Source: CAKZNE01 sp964485405 (GTDB taxonomy: Bacteria > Bacteroidota > Bacteroidia > Flavobacteriales > Schleiferiaceae). Taken from it: a DNA stretch of 64,000 nt. The DNA is taken from assembly GCA_964485405.1 (NCBI GenBank), contig CAZAJG010000020.1:1-64000 (forward strand). The letters run 5' to 3'. Below are positions 23,358 through 32,572 of the stretch, in pieces. The position numbers and the translations under genes are program-made. The notes below the pieces were generated by a model, which did not search any database, had not been told where the DNA came from, and was given only the letters and a program-made list of their open reading frames with translations. Positions within the stretch are counted from its first letter, which is position 1; the number at the start of each line of letters is the position of its first letter.

Positions 23358-26006
23358 ATGAAATTAAGTGGTTTAGAAGCCTTACACATTACCCCGCAAA
23401 GCAACTTCATCAATGTAGGGGAGAGAACCAATGTTACCGGTTCAAGAAAGTTTTTGCGGCTGATAAAAGAGGATAAATACGATGAAGCGCTGGATGTAGC
23501 TCGAGATCAGGTAGAAGGTGGAGCGCAAATCATTGATGTAAACATGGATGAGGGTATGCTAGATGGCGTAGACGCCATGGTTACCTTTTTAAATTTAATA
23601 GCATCAGAGCCTGATATTTCCAGAGTGCCTATCATGATCGATTCATCCAAATGGGAGATCATCGAAGCTGGACTTAAATGTGTGCAGGGAAAAGCCATAG
23701 TAAACTCCATCAGTTTAAAAGGCGGTGAAGAAGAATTCTTAAATCAAGCCAAACGAATAAAAAAATACGGTGCAGCCGTTATTGTAATGGCTTTTGATGA
23801 AGTAGGGCAAGCAGATAGTTACGAAAGACGAGTAGAAATTTGCGAACGCTCTTATCGCCTATTAACGGAGAAGATAAACTTTAACAGAACGGATATTATT
23901 TTCGATCCCAATATTTTCCCAGTAGCTACTGGGATTGAAGAACATCGAAAAAATGCCTTAGACTTTTTTAATGCTACGCAATGGATTAAGGAAAATCTAC
24001 CGGGAGCGAAAGTAAGTGGAGGAGTGAGTAATGTTTCCTTCAGCTTTAGAGGCAATCAGTCGGTAAGAGAAGCCATGCATTCCTCCTTTTTATACCATGG
24101 CGTAAAGCACGGAATGGATATGGGAATTGTAAACCCGTCCATGTTAGAGGTGTATGAGGAAATTCCAAAAGATTTACTGGAAAGGGTAGAAGACGTACTC
24201 CTAGATAGAAGGGATGATGCCACGGAGCGATTGCTGGAGTTTGCAGAGAGTTTTGTGGGAGAACAAAAAACTAGAGAAAAGGACCTCAGTTGGCGCGAAG
24301 AGAAAGTTTCCAAGCGAATTGAACACGCTCTGGTTAAAGGTATAACCGATTACATAGAAGAAGATGCAGAAGAAGCCCGCTCAAGCAGTGCCAAAACCTT
24401 AGAGGTAATTGAAGGCCCTTTAATGGATGGTATGAACGTAGTTGGAGATTTATTTGGAGCGGGTAAGATGTTTCTACCCCAAGTGGTAAAATCAGCTAGA
24501 GTGATGAAAAAGGCAGTGGCCTACCTCACACCCTTTATTGAAGAGGAAAAGAAAGAACAGGGAGGAACTCAAAAGAAAAAGGGGAAAATTTTGATGGCTA
24601 CCGTTAAGGGAGATGTACATGATATTGGTAAAAATATTGTAGGCGTAGTATTGGCGTGCAACAATTTTGATATTCTGGATTTAGGGGTAATGGTACCGCT
24701 GGAGAAAATCGTACAAAAAGCAATAGAGGAGGACGTAGATGTAATTGGGTTAAGTGGATTGATTACGCCTTCGCTGGATGAAATGATTTATGTAGCTCAA
24801 GAGTTAGAACGTCAAAAGCTAAACATACCATTGATGATTGGTGGAGCTACTACTTCTAGAGCACATACTGCGGTTAAAATTTACCCCGAATACTCAGGTA
24901 TAGCGGTACACGTAAACGATGCCAGTAGAAGTGTGCCTATAGCACAAACATTAGTGACTAAAACTGCTCAAAAAGACTTTAAAGAAAATTTAAGCACAGA
25001 GTACACCAAACTCAGAGATGGCTACCTTAAAAAGAGTTCCAGCAAAACGTATTTAAGCTTAGAACAAGCTCAAAACAACAAATTGAATTTAAGTTTTGAT
25101 TCCCATCGTATTAAGAAACCTAACTTTTTAGGAGTTAAAACAGTAGAGGTAGAACTCAAAGAACTTGTGCCATACATTGATTGGACACCTTTTTTCATGA
25201 CATGGGAGCTGCACGGCAAATTTCCTAGGCTGCTGGAGGATGAAGTAGTGGGCAAAGAAGCCAAAGCGCTTTATGAAGATGCACAAGCCATGTTAAATGA
25301 ATTGGTAGAATACAAGCCTTTAACAGCCAAAGGCGTATTTGGTATTTTTCAAGCCAATAGCGTACAAGACGATATAGAGTTTATTCATAATAGCGAAAGT
25401 GAACGTTTCCTCTCTTTGCGTCAGCAGAGTAAAAAGGCCAAGGGCGCACCAAACATGGCTTTGAGTGATTTTATATCTCCTAAGGAAAATGAAACACCCG
25501 ATTATATAGGATGCTTTGCCGTTACTGCCGGTTTGGGAATAGAGACTCTAGTGGCTGAATATGAAGCAGATCATGATGATTATAAGTCTATTATGGTAAA
25601 AGCGCTGGCCGATCGTTTGGCGGAGGCTTTTGCAGAAAAACTGCATCAGGATGTACGAACAGAGCATTGGGGGTATTCAAAGAACGAAACTTTGAGCAAT
25701 GTTGAGCTGATAAAAGAAGCGTATCAAGGTATTCGCCCTGCTCCCGGATATCCCGCTTGCCCGGATCACCTAGAAAAACAGACCATTTTTAAAGTGCTTG
25801 AACCCGAAAAAATAGGAATGCAGCTTACGGAGAGTTTAGCCATGTACCCAGCAGCTTCAGTATCTGGTTACTATTTAGCACATCCGGATAGTAAATACTT
25901 TGGTTTAGGAAAAATAGGAAAAGACCAAATGCAGGATTATGCAAAAAGAAGAGGGATAAGCGAAAAGGATGCGGAAAAATGGCTTAGGCCAAGTTTAAAC
26001 TATTAA
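23358..26006 (+). CDS. metH: Methionine synthase, folate-, B12- and SAM-binding subunit (C-terminal part of MetH)
   Basis: An 882-aa protein carrying modules 2-4 of MetH. The pterin-binding domain comes first (FINVGERTNVTGSRKF, then IDVNMDEGMLDG). It is followed by the four-helix cap and the cobalamin-binding domain with the base-off ligand motif DVHDIGKN (His at about residue 421) and GLSGLITPS. The activation domain is at the C-terminus (RPAPGYPACPDH and AMYPAASVSGYY). Together with the upstream gene it gives a full methionine synthase of about 1220 residues. The ATG at 23358 was chosen; a TTG five codons upstream is possible. metF follows after 9 nt. Confidence 0.95.
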   Translation: MKLSGLEALHITPQSNFINVGERTNVTGSRKFLRLIKEDKYDEALDVARDQVEGGAQIIDVNMDEGMLDGVDAMVTFLNLIASEPDISRVPIMIDSSKWEIIEAGLKCVQGKAIVNSISLKGGEEEFLNQAKRIKKYGAAVIVMAFDEVGQADSYERRVEICERSYRLLTEKINFNRTDIIFDPNIFPVATGIEEHRKNALDFFNATQWIKENLPGAKVSGGVSNVSFSFRGNQSVREAMHSSFLYHGVKHGMDMGIVNPSMLEVYEEIPKDLLERVEDVLLDRRDDATERLLEFAESFVGEQKTREKDLSWREEKVSKRIEHALVKGITDYIEEDAEEARSSSAKTLEVIEGPLMDGMNVVGDLFGAGKMFLPQVVKSARVMKKAVAYLTPFIEEEKKEQGGTQKKKGKILMATVKGDVHDIGKNIVGVVLACNNFDILDLGVMVPLEKIVQKAIEEDVDVIGLSGLITPSLDEMIYVAQELERQKLNIPLMIGGATTSRAHTAVKIYPEYSGIAVHVNDASRSVPIAQTLVTKTAQKDFKENLSTEYTKLRDGYLKKSSSKTYLSLEQAQNNKLNLSFDSHRIKKPNFLGVKTVEVELKELVPYIDWTPFFMTWELHGKFPRLLEDEVVGKEAKALYEDAQAMLNELVEYKPLTAKGVFGIFQANSVQDDIEFIHNSESERFLSLRQQSKKAKGAPNMALSDFISPKENETPDYIGCFAVTAGLGIETLVAEYEADHDDYKSIMVKALADRLAEAFAEKLHQDVRTEHWGYSKNETLSNVELIKEAYQGIRPAPGYPACPDHLEKQTIFKVLEPEKIGMQLTESLAMYPAASVSGYYLAHPDSKYFGLGKIGKDQMQDYAKRRGISEKDAEKWLRPSLNY

Positions 26007-26015
26007 GATTTTAAG

Positions 26016-26969
26016 ATGAAAGTAATTGATCATATCAACAACGCAAAAGAAACTATATTCTCTTTTGAGATTTTACCCCCTTTAAAAGGACAAAACATAC
26101 AGAGCATTTACGATAATATGGATCCTTTAATGGAATTTAAAGCTCCTTTTGTAAATGTTACCTACCATAGAGAAGAAGTGGTGTACAAGCGTCTAGATAA
26201 TGGTTTGCTTAAGCAAAAAGTAATTAAAAAACGCCCTGGTACCGTTGGGATTTGTGCAGCAATTCAAAACAAGTATAAGATTGATGCGGTACCTCATATT
26301 CTTTGCGGAGGTTTTACCAAAGAGGATACTGAAAATGCTTTGATCGATTTAGACTTTTTGGATATTGAAAATGTACTAGCTCTAAGAGGAGACTCTGTAA
26401 AAGGAGAAACGTATTTTGTTCCAGAGCAAGATGGTCATCAGTATGCTAGCCAGCTGGTGGAGCATGTAAAGAACATGAACAACGGACATTATTTAGATGA
26501 TGAATTGCAAAACAATACACCCACTAATTTTTGTATAGGCGTAGCAGGTTATCCCGAAAAACACTTTGAAGCTCCCAGCTTAAATCAAGATATTGAACAT
26601 CTAAAAAAGAAAATTGAGGCAGGCGCGGAGTATATTGTAACTCAACTCTTTTTTGATAATGCAAAGTATTTTGAATATGTAGAGAAATGCCGAAAGGAAG
26701 GAATCACAGTTCCCATACTGCCGGGTATAAAGCCCATTGCTACGAAACGTCAATTAAGTGTATTACCCCATCGTTTTCATGTGGATTTACCAGATGATTT
26801 GATCAAATCCGTGGTCAGCTGTAAGGATAACAAAGAAGTAAGACAAGTGGGGGTAGAATGGGCAATTCAGCAATGTAAAGAGCTAAAACAAGCTGGTGTG
26901 CCGGTTATTCATTTTTATTCTATGGGTAAAGTGGATAACATTCAAAAAGTGGCGGAAGCCGTTTTTTAG
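26016..26969 (+). CDS. metF: 5,10-methylenetetrahydrofolate reductase
   Basis: A flavoprotein of 317 aa that supplies 5-methyl-tetrahydrofolate to MetH. The TIM-barrel signature is complete: FSFEILPPLKG at residues 12-22 (with the catalytic Glu), NVTYHREE, LALRGDSVKGE near residue 125, AGAEYIVTQLFFDN, and VPILPGIKPI. It is the last gene of the SAM-I-controlled operon and only 9 nt behind metH2, so methyl donor supply and methionine synthesis are co-regulated. A strong terminator follows. Confidence 0.96.
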   Translation: MKVIDHINNAKETIFSFEILPPLKGQNIQSIYDNMDPLMEFKAPFVNVTYHREEVVYKRLDNGLLKQKVIKKRPGTVGICAAIQNKYKIDAVPHILCGGFTKEDTENALIDLDFLDIENVLALRGDSVKGETYFVPEQDGHQYASQLVEHVKNMNNGHYLDDELQNNTPTNFCIGVAGYPEKHFEAPSLNQDIEHLKKKIEAGAEYIVTQLFFDNAKYFEYVEKCRKEGITVPILPGIKPIATKRQLSVLPHRFHVDLPDDLIKSVVSCKDNKEVRQVGVEWAIQQCKELKQAGVPVIHFYSMGKVDNIQKVAEAVF

Positions 26970-27012
26970 ATGGCGTCAGAAAACTAAAAAGGAGCATGTA
27001 TACTCCTAAATG

Positions 27013-27043
27013 AAAAAGGCTCGAATATTCGAGCCTTTTTTTT
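27013..27043. terminator. Terminator after metF, shared with the convergent LruC gene
   Basis: A near-perfect palindrome at 27013-27040 (13-bp stem, 2-nt centre) with a T-run on + and, by symmetry, on the minus strand. A smaller GGAG/CTCC hairpin precedes it. Confidence 0.9.
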
Positions 27044-27061
27044 ATGAAATGTATTGAATCC

Positions 27062-28786
27062 TTATTGGAAGATGTTTCCAATTATTGAGTTATCCAACCA
27101 ATCTGTATTTAACGTTCCATTGGACTCAGCCCAAGATTGGAAGTTAGGATAAGCTACTACTATGTCTACTTTTTCAATAGGGTGGTCAAAATCTTTACCA
27201 GCAGTTACAATCTCTAATGCCCAAGGCAGTCCATTCGCTGTGTTATAAGTTCCACTCACATCATCGATTGATCCATTCAAGCTCACATCTGCAGCACTAG
27301 TTCCACTAAACCCGTCTAAATGTACTTCGTTTCCTCTAACACCGGTTCTATAAATGTAGGTGTCGGGGATAATAGCTTGGCTACCTGCATTTGAGTTAAA
27401 AGTTACCGTAAAGGTAAATTCATCAGCTGGAGCGCTTGGTCCATCACCATTGTTTTGATAATACACACTCTGAGCAGTATATACATCGTCAAATACAATA
27501 ATACCATTCGTAACATTAGGGTCTAAAGAAGCATTTCCACTTACACTAGAAATGATGCTTTGACTCAAGAAGTTCTTATTTGCATCTGTAAATACAATAG
27601 CCAATCCGTTTGAAAAACCAGAACCTACCGCATCTAGAGAAATGGTGAAAGTGGCATCTACTTTATTGTTGTTGGCATCCAAACCATAAACTACGTTGTT
27701 TGAAACAACCATATCGTTAAAGTCAAAATCTCCTTTTGCAGGCCATAAATCCTCAAAAGCTAGTGTTTGATATCCGCTAGATGGGAAATATGAAGAATAA
27801 GCTTTTGAAGCGTCATTCGGATATTCGTCACTATCATCTGGAACACCATCGTTATCGCTGTCTACTATAGGGTTAATAATATCTAACACTACATTATCTA
27901 TGTGTCCCTTTTTCTTTTGTCTAAGCCATAGCTGAACAAAGGCACAGTTTGCAGGTGTAGTTGATGATAAAGAAGCTACACCACTACTCTCGCTGAAAAG
28001 AGCATATCCTAAGTGATTGCCATTCGCATCAAAGTAATCTGCATAACCAGATACTCTGCTGCTGTTACCGCTGTATTCAAAAGAAGCCGTAAAATTGGCG
28101 TTTGCTGGAGAAGACACAGACTGAACAAGTAGGAACCAATCGTCATTATCCTTAGACTTGTAAACTTGGCTTCCACCAGAATTTTTTAATTCTCCGTCAT
28201 TATTCCCTTCGTACCATTTTCCAACAGGTCTTAAATCATCGTAGTCGTCATCATCAAAACCTAAATCAGAATCGGTAATACCTTCAAAATCTCCTGCTAT
28301 TAGTAGGTTTGCCATGGCTTTACGTGCAAATCGCTTACCTTTTTTTCCAGAATTAAAAAAGGTGCTATCTCTTTCAAGATCCCTGTCTTCCTGGCCAACA
28401 GTAAGAACAATACTGCTGTTTTGATCAACTACAACGGATTCTCCCGTATTGGGGAATACTACAGAAAGCTCAGCGTTATTCTGAGGAATGATGTAGTAAA
28501 AATCTGCTTCATTGTTGAATATGGTAGCACGATCTACTACATTTTGGTTTCCATCAACCAATGTAATAGGTGCGCCATTTGTAATCATGTTTCCAGGAGC
28601 ATCCAATGAAACATTCAACCGCCCTTTAGTGCTACTACTCCAATTGAATTGGGTAGGTATTACAATATCGTCTAAATCATCTGCTCCAATAGGATTGTTT
28701 GCAGGTGTAGTGGGTGTATAGGTTTCAGTCTTGTCGCACGCGGTAAAAAGTATCCCTGCACAAACAAGGTACATTAACTTTTTCAT
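27062..28786 (-). CDS. LruC domain lipoprotein, copy 1
   Basis: A 574-aa lipoprotein (lipobox ILFTAC at residues 11-16). The N-terminal half is beta-rich and variable, including a carbohydrate-binding-like segment (residues 165-300). A calcium-loop-like linker follows (DSDNDGVPDDSDEYPNDASK), then the LruC/DUF4842-type C-terminal domain with YQTLAFEDLWPAKGDFDFND, SLDAVGSGFSNGLAIVFTD and ANGLPWALEIVT. LruC-domain proteins are surface or envelope lipoproteins of unknown role. A close paralogue lies directly upstream, and the C-terminal domains of the two are far more alike than the N-terminal halves. A long leader (about 174 nt) is predicted. Confidence 0.9.
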   Translation of the reverse strand: MKKLMYLVCAGILFTACDKTETYTPTTPANNPIGADDLDDIVIPTQFNWSSSTKGRLNVSLDAPGNMITNGAPITLVDGNQNVVDRATIFNNEADFYYIIPQNNAELSVVFPNTGESVVVDQNSSIVLTVGQEDRDLERDSTFFNSGKKGKRFARKAMANLLIAGDFEGITDSDLGFDDDDYDDLRPVGKWYEGNNDGELKNSGGSQVYKSKDNDDWFLLVQSVSSPANANFTASFEYSGNSSRVSGYADYFDANGNHLGYALFSESSGVASLSSTTPANCAFVQLWLRQKKKGHIDNVVLDIINPIVDSDNDGVPDDSDEYPNDASKAYSSYFPSSGYQTLAFEDLWPAKGDFDFNDMVVSNNVVYGLDANNNKVDATFTISLDAVGSGFSNGLAIVFTDANKNFLSQSIISSVSGNASLDPNVTNGIIVFDDVYTAQSVYYQNNGDGPSAPADEFTFTVTFNSNAGSQAIIPDTYIYRTGVRGNEVHLDGFSGTSAADVSLNGSIDDVSGTYNTANGLPWALEIVTAGKDFDHPIEKVDIVVAYPNFQSWAESNGTLNTDWLDNSIIGNIFQ

Positions 28787-29042
28787 GATAGTGGTGTATA
28801 TAAATCGTTACTCAAATAATAGCAAACTTTGTAATGAAAGAAGTAGTCCAAACTTTTTAAATAATACTAACGTTCTGTTTTTGTGTTGTTTACGCATAAT
28901 TGTTTAAAAAACAAATCTCCCATTTTGGGACACTATTCTTAAAAAGAATAGTAAGCTTCTTCTTACAAATATAAATATAACGATAATCAAACCTCTTATG
29001 TTTGAAGTGTATAGATAAAATAAGTAAACTCATAGAAATGAA
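28787..29042. other. Upstream region of LruC copy 1
   Basis: No gene. It contains the palindrome TCCCATTTTGGGA (28918-28930), a perfect 9-bp hairpin ACTATTCTT/AAGAATAGT (28932-28940 with 28944-28952), and a minus-strand -7-like TATATTTG (28973-28966). With a start near 28960, the hairpin would form the 5' end of the transcript. Confidence 0.5.
28966..28973 (-). promoter_or_regulatory. Predicted -7 element of LruC copy 1
   Basis: TATATTTG on the minus strand. The nearest TTTG upstream is at only a 14-nt spacing, so the promoter is incomplete. Confidence 0.35.
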
Positions 29043-29077
29043 AAAAGCTTCGTCATATTGTATATGACGAAGCTTTT
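29043..29077 (-). terminator. Terminator after LruC copy 2
   Basis: A perfect 16-bp stem (29043-29058 with 29062-29077) and 3-nt loop, ending in T/A tracts on both sides; 30 nt past the stop at 29108. Confidence 0.92.
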
Positions 29078-29107
29078 GAAGCTATTTTGTTCTTATACTT
29101 TTCTCTC

Positions 29108-30826
29108 TTATTGAAAAATGCTGGTGAGAACAGGGTTATCCAACCAATCTGTATTTTGCGTTCCTGTAGACTCAGCCCAACCTTGAAACTGAGGATAGGC
29201 TACTAGAATATCTACTTTTTCTAATGGATGTTGGTAAGATTTGTTAGGAGTAACAATTTCCAATGCCCATGGCAATCCGTTAGCAGTGCTATAGTTTCCA
29301 TTAATATCATCAATAGTTCCATTTAAAGAAGGATCGGCAGCAGACGTCCCACGGAAACCATCTAAGTGAACCTCCAAACCTCTATTGCTGGTGCGGAAGA
29401 TATATACATCTGGCACGAGAGACTGATTTCCAGCGTTGTTGTTAAAGTTTACGGTGAAAGTAAATACGTCTGCCGCTTCACTTGGTCCAACACCGTTGTT
29501 TTGGTAGTAAGTGCTTTGAGCAGTGTAAACATCGTTAAAAATGATAAGGCCATTAGTTACATTCGGGTCTACAGAAGCATCTCCGGTAACGCTAGAAATG
29601 ATATTCTGAGAAATAGGCTGATAAGAATCATCTGTAAACACAATAGCCAAACCATTTGAAAAACCAGAGCCTACAGCATCTAAGCTGATGGTAAAAGTAG
29701 CGTCAACAGGATCATTGTTTGCATCTAAAGTGTACACTACATTGTTGGTAAGTACCATATCATTCAAATCAAAATCTCCTCTGGCTGGCCATAGGTCTTC
29801 AAAAGAAACCGTTTGATATCCACTAGTCGGGAAGTTTGCGGTATAAGCTCTAGCTGGATCTGATGGATAATCATCATTGTCATCTGCAACACCGTCATTA
29901 TCCGTATCTACAACTCCAGGATCGGTTGAGAAAACTACATCATCAATCCAGTTGTTCTTAGGACCATGCACATAAATCAAAGCATAAGCAGCGTTGGCTG
30001 GTATTGTTCCCGTTTCGTTAATAAGGTTGTTTGTAGGGTTGTAACCTACATGGCTAATATAATCTCCGTTGGCATCTTTAAAGTAAACATAGTAACAAAA
30101 TAGACCGCTAGTTACTGCGCTCATAGTATAGAGGTCGCCACCATTAACAGGAACAGACTGAATTGCACCTGCATCACTGTTGCTACTTTTCGCTTTGTAA
30201 ACGCGGTTTCCACTAATGTTTTTCCATTGGTGACAGTTAGAGCAGTAGTAGTTATACCATTTTCCGGTTAAGGTATGTGATGCGCCACCCCAATAAGTTC
30301 CAAAATCGTTGATTTCAAAATCTCCATTGGTTAAAAGGTTAACTCCAGCGGTTTTTCCTTTGCTTGATTTTTTTCCACTTGATCCTGAGTTTGAAGCTCT
30401 TTGTGTTAAAGCATCAAAATCACCCATAAAATCAGTGATTACATCAAGTTGAACGTTTCCAAAACTTGTGATTTCCTTAGAGTCGCCTGTTGCAGGAAGA
30501 TATAGTCTATATCCATCGTTATTTTGAGGAACGTTCATATAGAAATCGGCCGTATTGTTCTTTATTACAGCCCTGTCTAGTACTTTTCCATTCACATCAA
30601 TGATCTGTATTACTTGACCTTCAATAACGAAGTTGTTGATATCTGGATTTAGGGTAACATGTAGTGCTCCTTTTTCACTACTACTCCAGTTGAATGCTTC
30701 TGGAATGGTTAACTCGGCTAAGCTGGTAGCATTAGCAGGATTGTTTATTACCGGACCTGTGTTTTCTCTTTTAGAACAAGAGACCAAAACGCCTGCAGTG
30801 ATAATAAGTGTAAATAGCTTTTTCAT
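29108..30826 (-). CDS. LruC domain lipoprotein, copy 2
   Basis: A 572-aa paralogue of the downstream gene, with lipobox GVLVSC at residues 12-17. The order is the same: N-terminal beta-domain, variable middle domain, DTDNDGVADDNDDYP calcium-loop linker, and a C-terminal LruC/DUF4842 domain (YQTVSFEDLWPARGDFDLND; SLDAVGSGFSNGLAIVFTD). The middle domain contains CSNCH (30230-30244), which formally fits the heme c motif but may be a metal or structural site. Each copy has its own terminator and upstream region, so they are tandem but separately transcribed. Confidence 0.9.
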   Translation of the reverse strand: MKKLFTLIITAGVLVSCSKRENTGPVINNPANATSLAELTIPEAFNWSSSEKGALHVTLNPDINNFVIEGQVIQIIDVNGKVLDRAVIKNNTADFYMNVPQNNDGYRLYLPATGDSKEITSFGNVQLDVITDFMGDFDALTQRASNSGSSGKKSSKGKTAGVNLLTNGDFEINDFGTYWGGASHTLTGKWYNYYCSNCHQWKNISGNRVYKAKSSNSDAGAIQSVPVNGGDLYTMSAVTSGLFCYYVYFKDANGDYISHVGYNPTNNLINETGTIPANAAYALIYVHGPKNNWIDDVVFSTDPGVVDTDNDGVADDNDDYPSDPARAYTANFPTSGYQTVSFEDLWPARGDFDLNDMVLTNNVVYTLDANNDPVDATFTISLDAVGSGFSNGLAIVFTDDSYQPISQNIISSVTGDASVDPNVTNGLIIFNDVYTAQSTYYQNNGVGPSEAADVFTFTVNFNNNAGNQSLVPDVYIFRTSNRGLEVHLDGFRGTSAADPSLNGTIDDINGNYSTANGLPWALEIVTPNKSYQHPLEKVDILVAYPQFQGWAESTGTQNTDWLDNPVLTSIFQ

Positions 30827-31201
30827 GATAGTATTGTTGGTATCAAATCTTTATGGAAAATCGAACCAAAACAGGATTTGGGTGTAAATACTTGATTATG
30901 AGTTTTTTAATTCAGTTAAAAAATTTTAAAATATTCCCAAAAATGGAATAAATGCCATTTTTGAAGCATTTCAAGATAAATGTGAACAGTTGTTTTTCTT
31001 GATTTTTCTGAGAACAGGGTGAAACATCAAAACCAAAAAGAATATGTAAACGCTACTATAATTGTCTCTTTTTTAAAATCCCTTTTACTTATCAACATTC
31101 ATAACCTTCATTTTGTGAAAATCTCATTTTATAAGACACAAAAAACCGCTAGCTCAATTCGTTAACTTAGAAGAAAATTGACACCATAAAAGTTCTAATG
31201 A
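30827..31201. other. Divergent intergenic region between LruC copy 2 and the PhoH-like gene
   Basis: AT-rich, no gene. It contains TCCCAAAAATGGA (30935-30947), related to the palindrome in front of LruC copy 1. No convincing TTTG/TAnnTTTG pair was found for either direction. Confidence 0.45.
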
Positions 31202-32566
31202 ATGGCAAAACGAGCAGCATCTAGTAAATCCTCTACTTCAAAAAAGATATTTGTTTTAGATACATCCGTGATCCTTTACGATCATAACTCCATTACCAAC
31301 TTTGCAGAGCATGATGTGGCTATTCCTATTACAGTTCTGGAGGAATTAGATGAGTTTAAAAAGGGGAGTGATACGAAAAATTACGAGGCGCGCCAGTTTA
31401 TACGGTTCTTAGATAAGAAAGCCGGAGAACACAGTTTACAAGAATGGATTTCATTAAATGGAGGGACGAAGGGAAGGTTTAAAGTGATAATGAATACACA
31501 GAACGCCATTGATGCCAATAATGTTTTTAAAATCTCTAAAAACGATCATAACATTATTAATTCTGCTTTAAAACTGCAAGAGGAGGAGTCTGATAAAAAA
31601 GTGATTCTAGTCACCAAGGATATTAATCTAAGACTAAAAGCCAAGGCACTTAATCTCAATGCAGAGGATTATGAAACGGGGAAGGTGAAAAACGTAGAAA
31701 GGCTATATACAGGTAAGAGTCTATTAGAAGGTTTTGATCAATCTATTATAGATAGTTTGTATAAAAGAAAAACCTTGGCCATAAGCACGGTAAAGAAGAA
31801 GGAAAAGAGCTTTGAAGCACGTAACAACCACTTTTATATCCTAAAGGGAGATAAGAGTAGTACGCTTGCTTATTACAATGCACAAAGCCAAACGGTAGAT
31901 CAATTAGAGAAAAAGAGTTATTACGGGGTAAAACCGCGTAATGCAGAACAAACCTTTGCCTTTCAAGCCATCAGTAACCCGGATATAAAGCTGGTAACGC
32001 TCAGTGGAGTAGCGGGAACGGGAAAAACACTCTTGGCCTTAGCCGGGTCATTAGAACAAAGAAGAACCTTTAAACAAATTTATTTGGCGCGCCCAATTGT
32101 ACCGTTGAGCAATAAGGATATTGGGTTTTTACCGGGTGATATGAAGGCAAAGATTAATCCCTATATGCAGCCGCTTTGGGATAATCTGAAATTCATTAAA
32201 AATCAATTTAACGAACACGATAAAGAATACAAACAGATTGACGAAATGGTTAACCAAGAAAAACTATTGGTTACACCATTGGCTTACATCCGTGGACGAA
32301 GTCTTTCGAATGTTATTTTTATCGTGGATGAAGCTCAAAACCTTACGCCTCACGAAGTAAAAACAATTATTACTAGAGCTGGAGAAAACTCCAAGTTTAT
32401 ATTTACTGGAGATGTACGCCAAATCGATACGCCCTATCTGGATGAACAATCCAATGGATTATCCTACCTTATTGATAAGATTAAAGGCAATGAATTATTT
32501 GCCCACGTAACCCTAGAAAAAGGAGAGCGTTCGGAATTAGCTAACCTTGCAAATGAACTTTTATAG
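31202..32566 (+). CDS. PhoH family protein (PIN domain plus PhoH ATPase)
   Basis: A 454-aa cytoplasmic protein with an N-terminal PIN ribonuclease-like domain (KIFVLDTSVILYDHNSI, ITVLEELDEFKKGSD, acidic residues D-x-S and E-E) over residues 15-150. The PhoH ATPase domain has Walker A GVAGTGKTLLAL (about 267-278) and Walker B VIFIVDEAQN (about 375-384). This PhoH2/YlaK-like architecture is linked to RNA unwinding and cleavage in other bacteria; the role here is inferred. It is transcribed alone and converges with the hydrolase gene after 6 nt. Confidence 0.92.
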   Translation: MAKRAASSKSSTSKKIFVLDTSVILYDHNSITNFAEHDVAIPITVLEELDEFKKGSDTKNYEARQFIRFLDKKAGEHSLQEWISLNGGTKGRFKVIMNTQNAIDANNVFKISKNDHNIINSALKLQEEESDKKVILVTKDINLRLKAKALNLNAEDYETGKVKNVERLYTGKSLLEGFDQSIIDSLYKRKTLAISTVKKKEKSFEARNNHFYILKGDKSSTLAYYNAQSQTVDQLEKKSYYGVKPRNAEQTFAFQAISNPDIKLVTLSGVAGTGKTLLALAGSLEQRRTFKQIYLARPIVPLSNKDIGFLPGDMKAKINPYMQPLWDNLKFIKNQFNEHDKEYKQIDEMVNQEKLLVTPLAYIRGRSLSNVIFIVDEAQNLTPHEVKTIITRAGENSKFIFTGDVRQIDTPYLDEQSNGLSYLIDKIKGNELFAHVTLEKGERSELANLANELL

Positions 32567-32572
32567 TTTGGA

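Noticed and set aside
22307..26006. Split metH read as a frameshift or pseudogene
   Set aside because: The two parts are separated by 34 nt with a proper stop and start, all catalytic ligands are kept, and two-protein MetH is usual in this phylum.
29366..29659. A 97-codon plus-strand reading frame inside LruC copy 2
   Set aside because: Opposite-strand shadow of a conserved domain; no start context or similarity.
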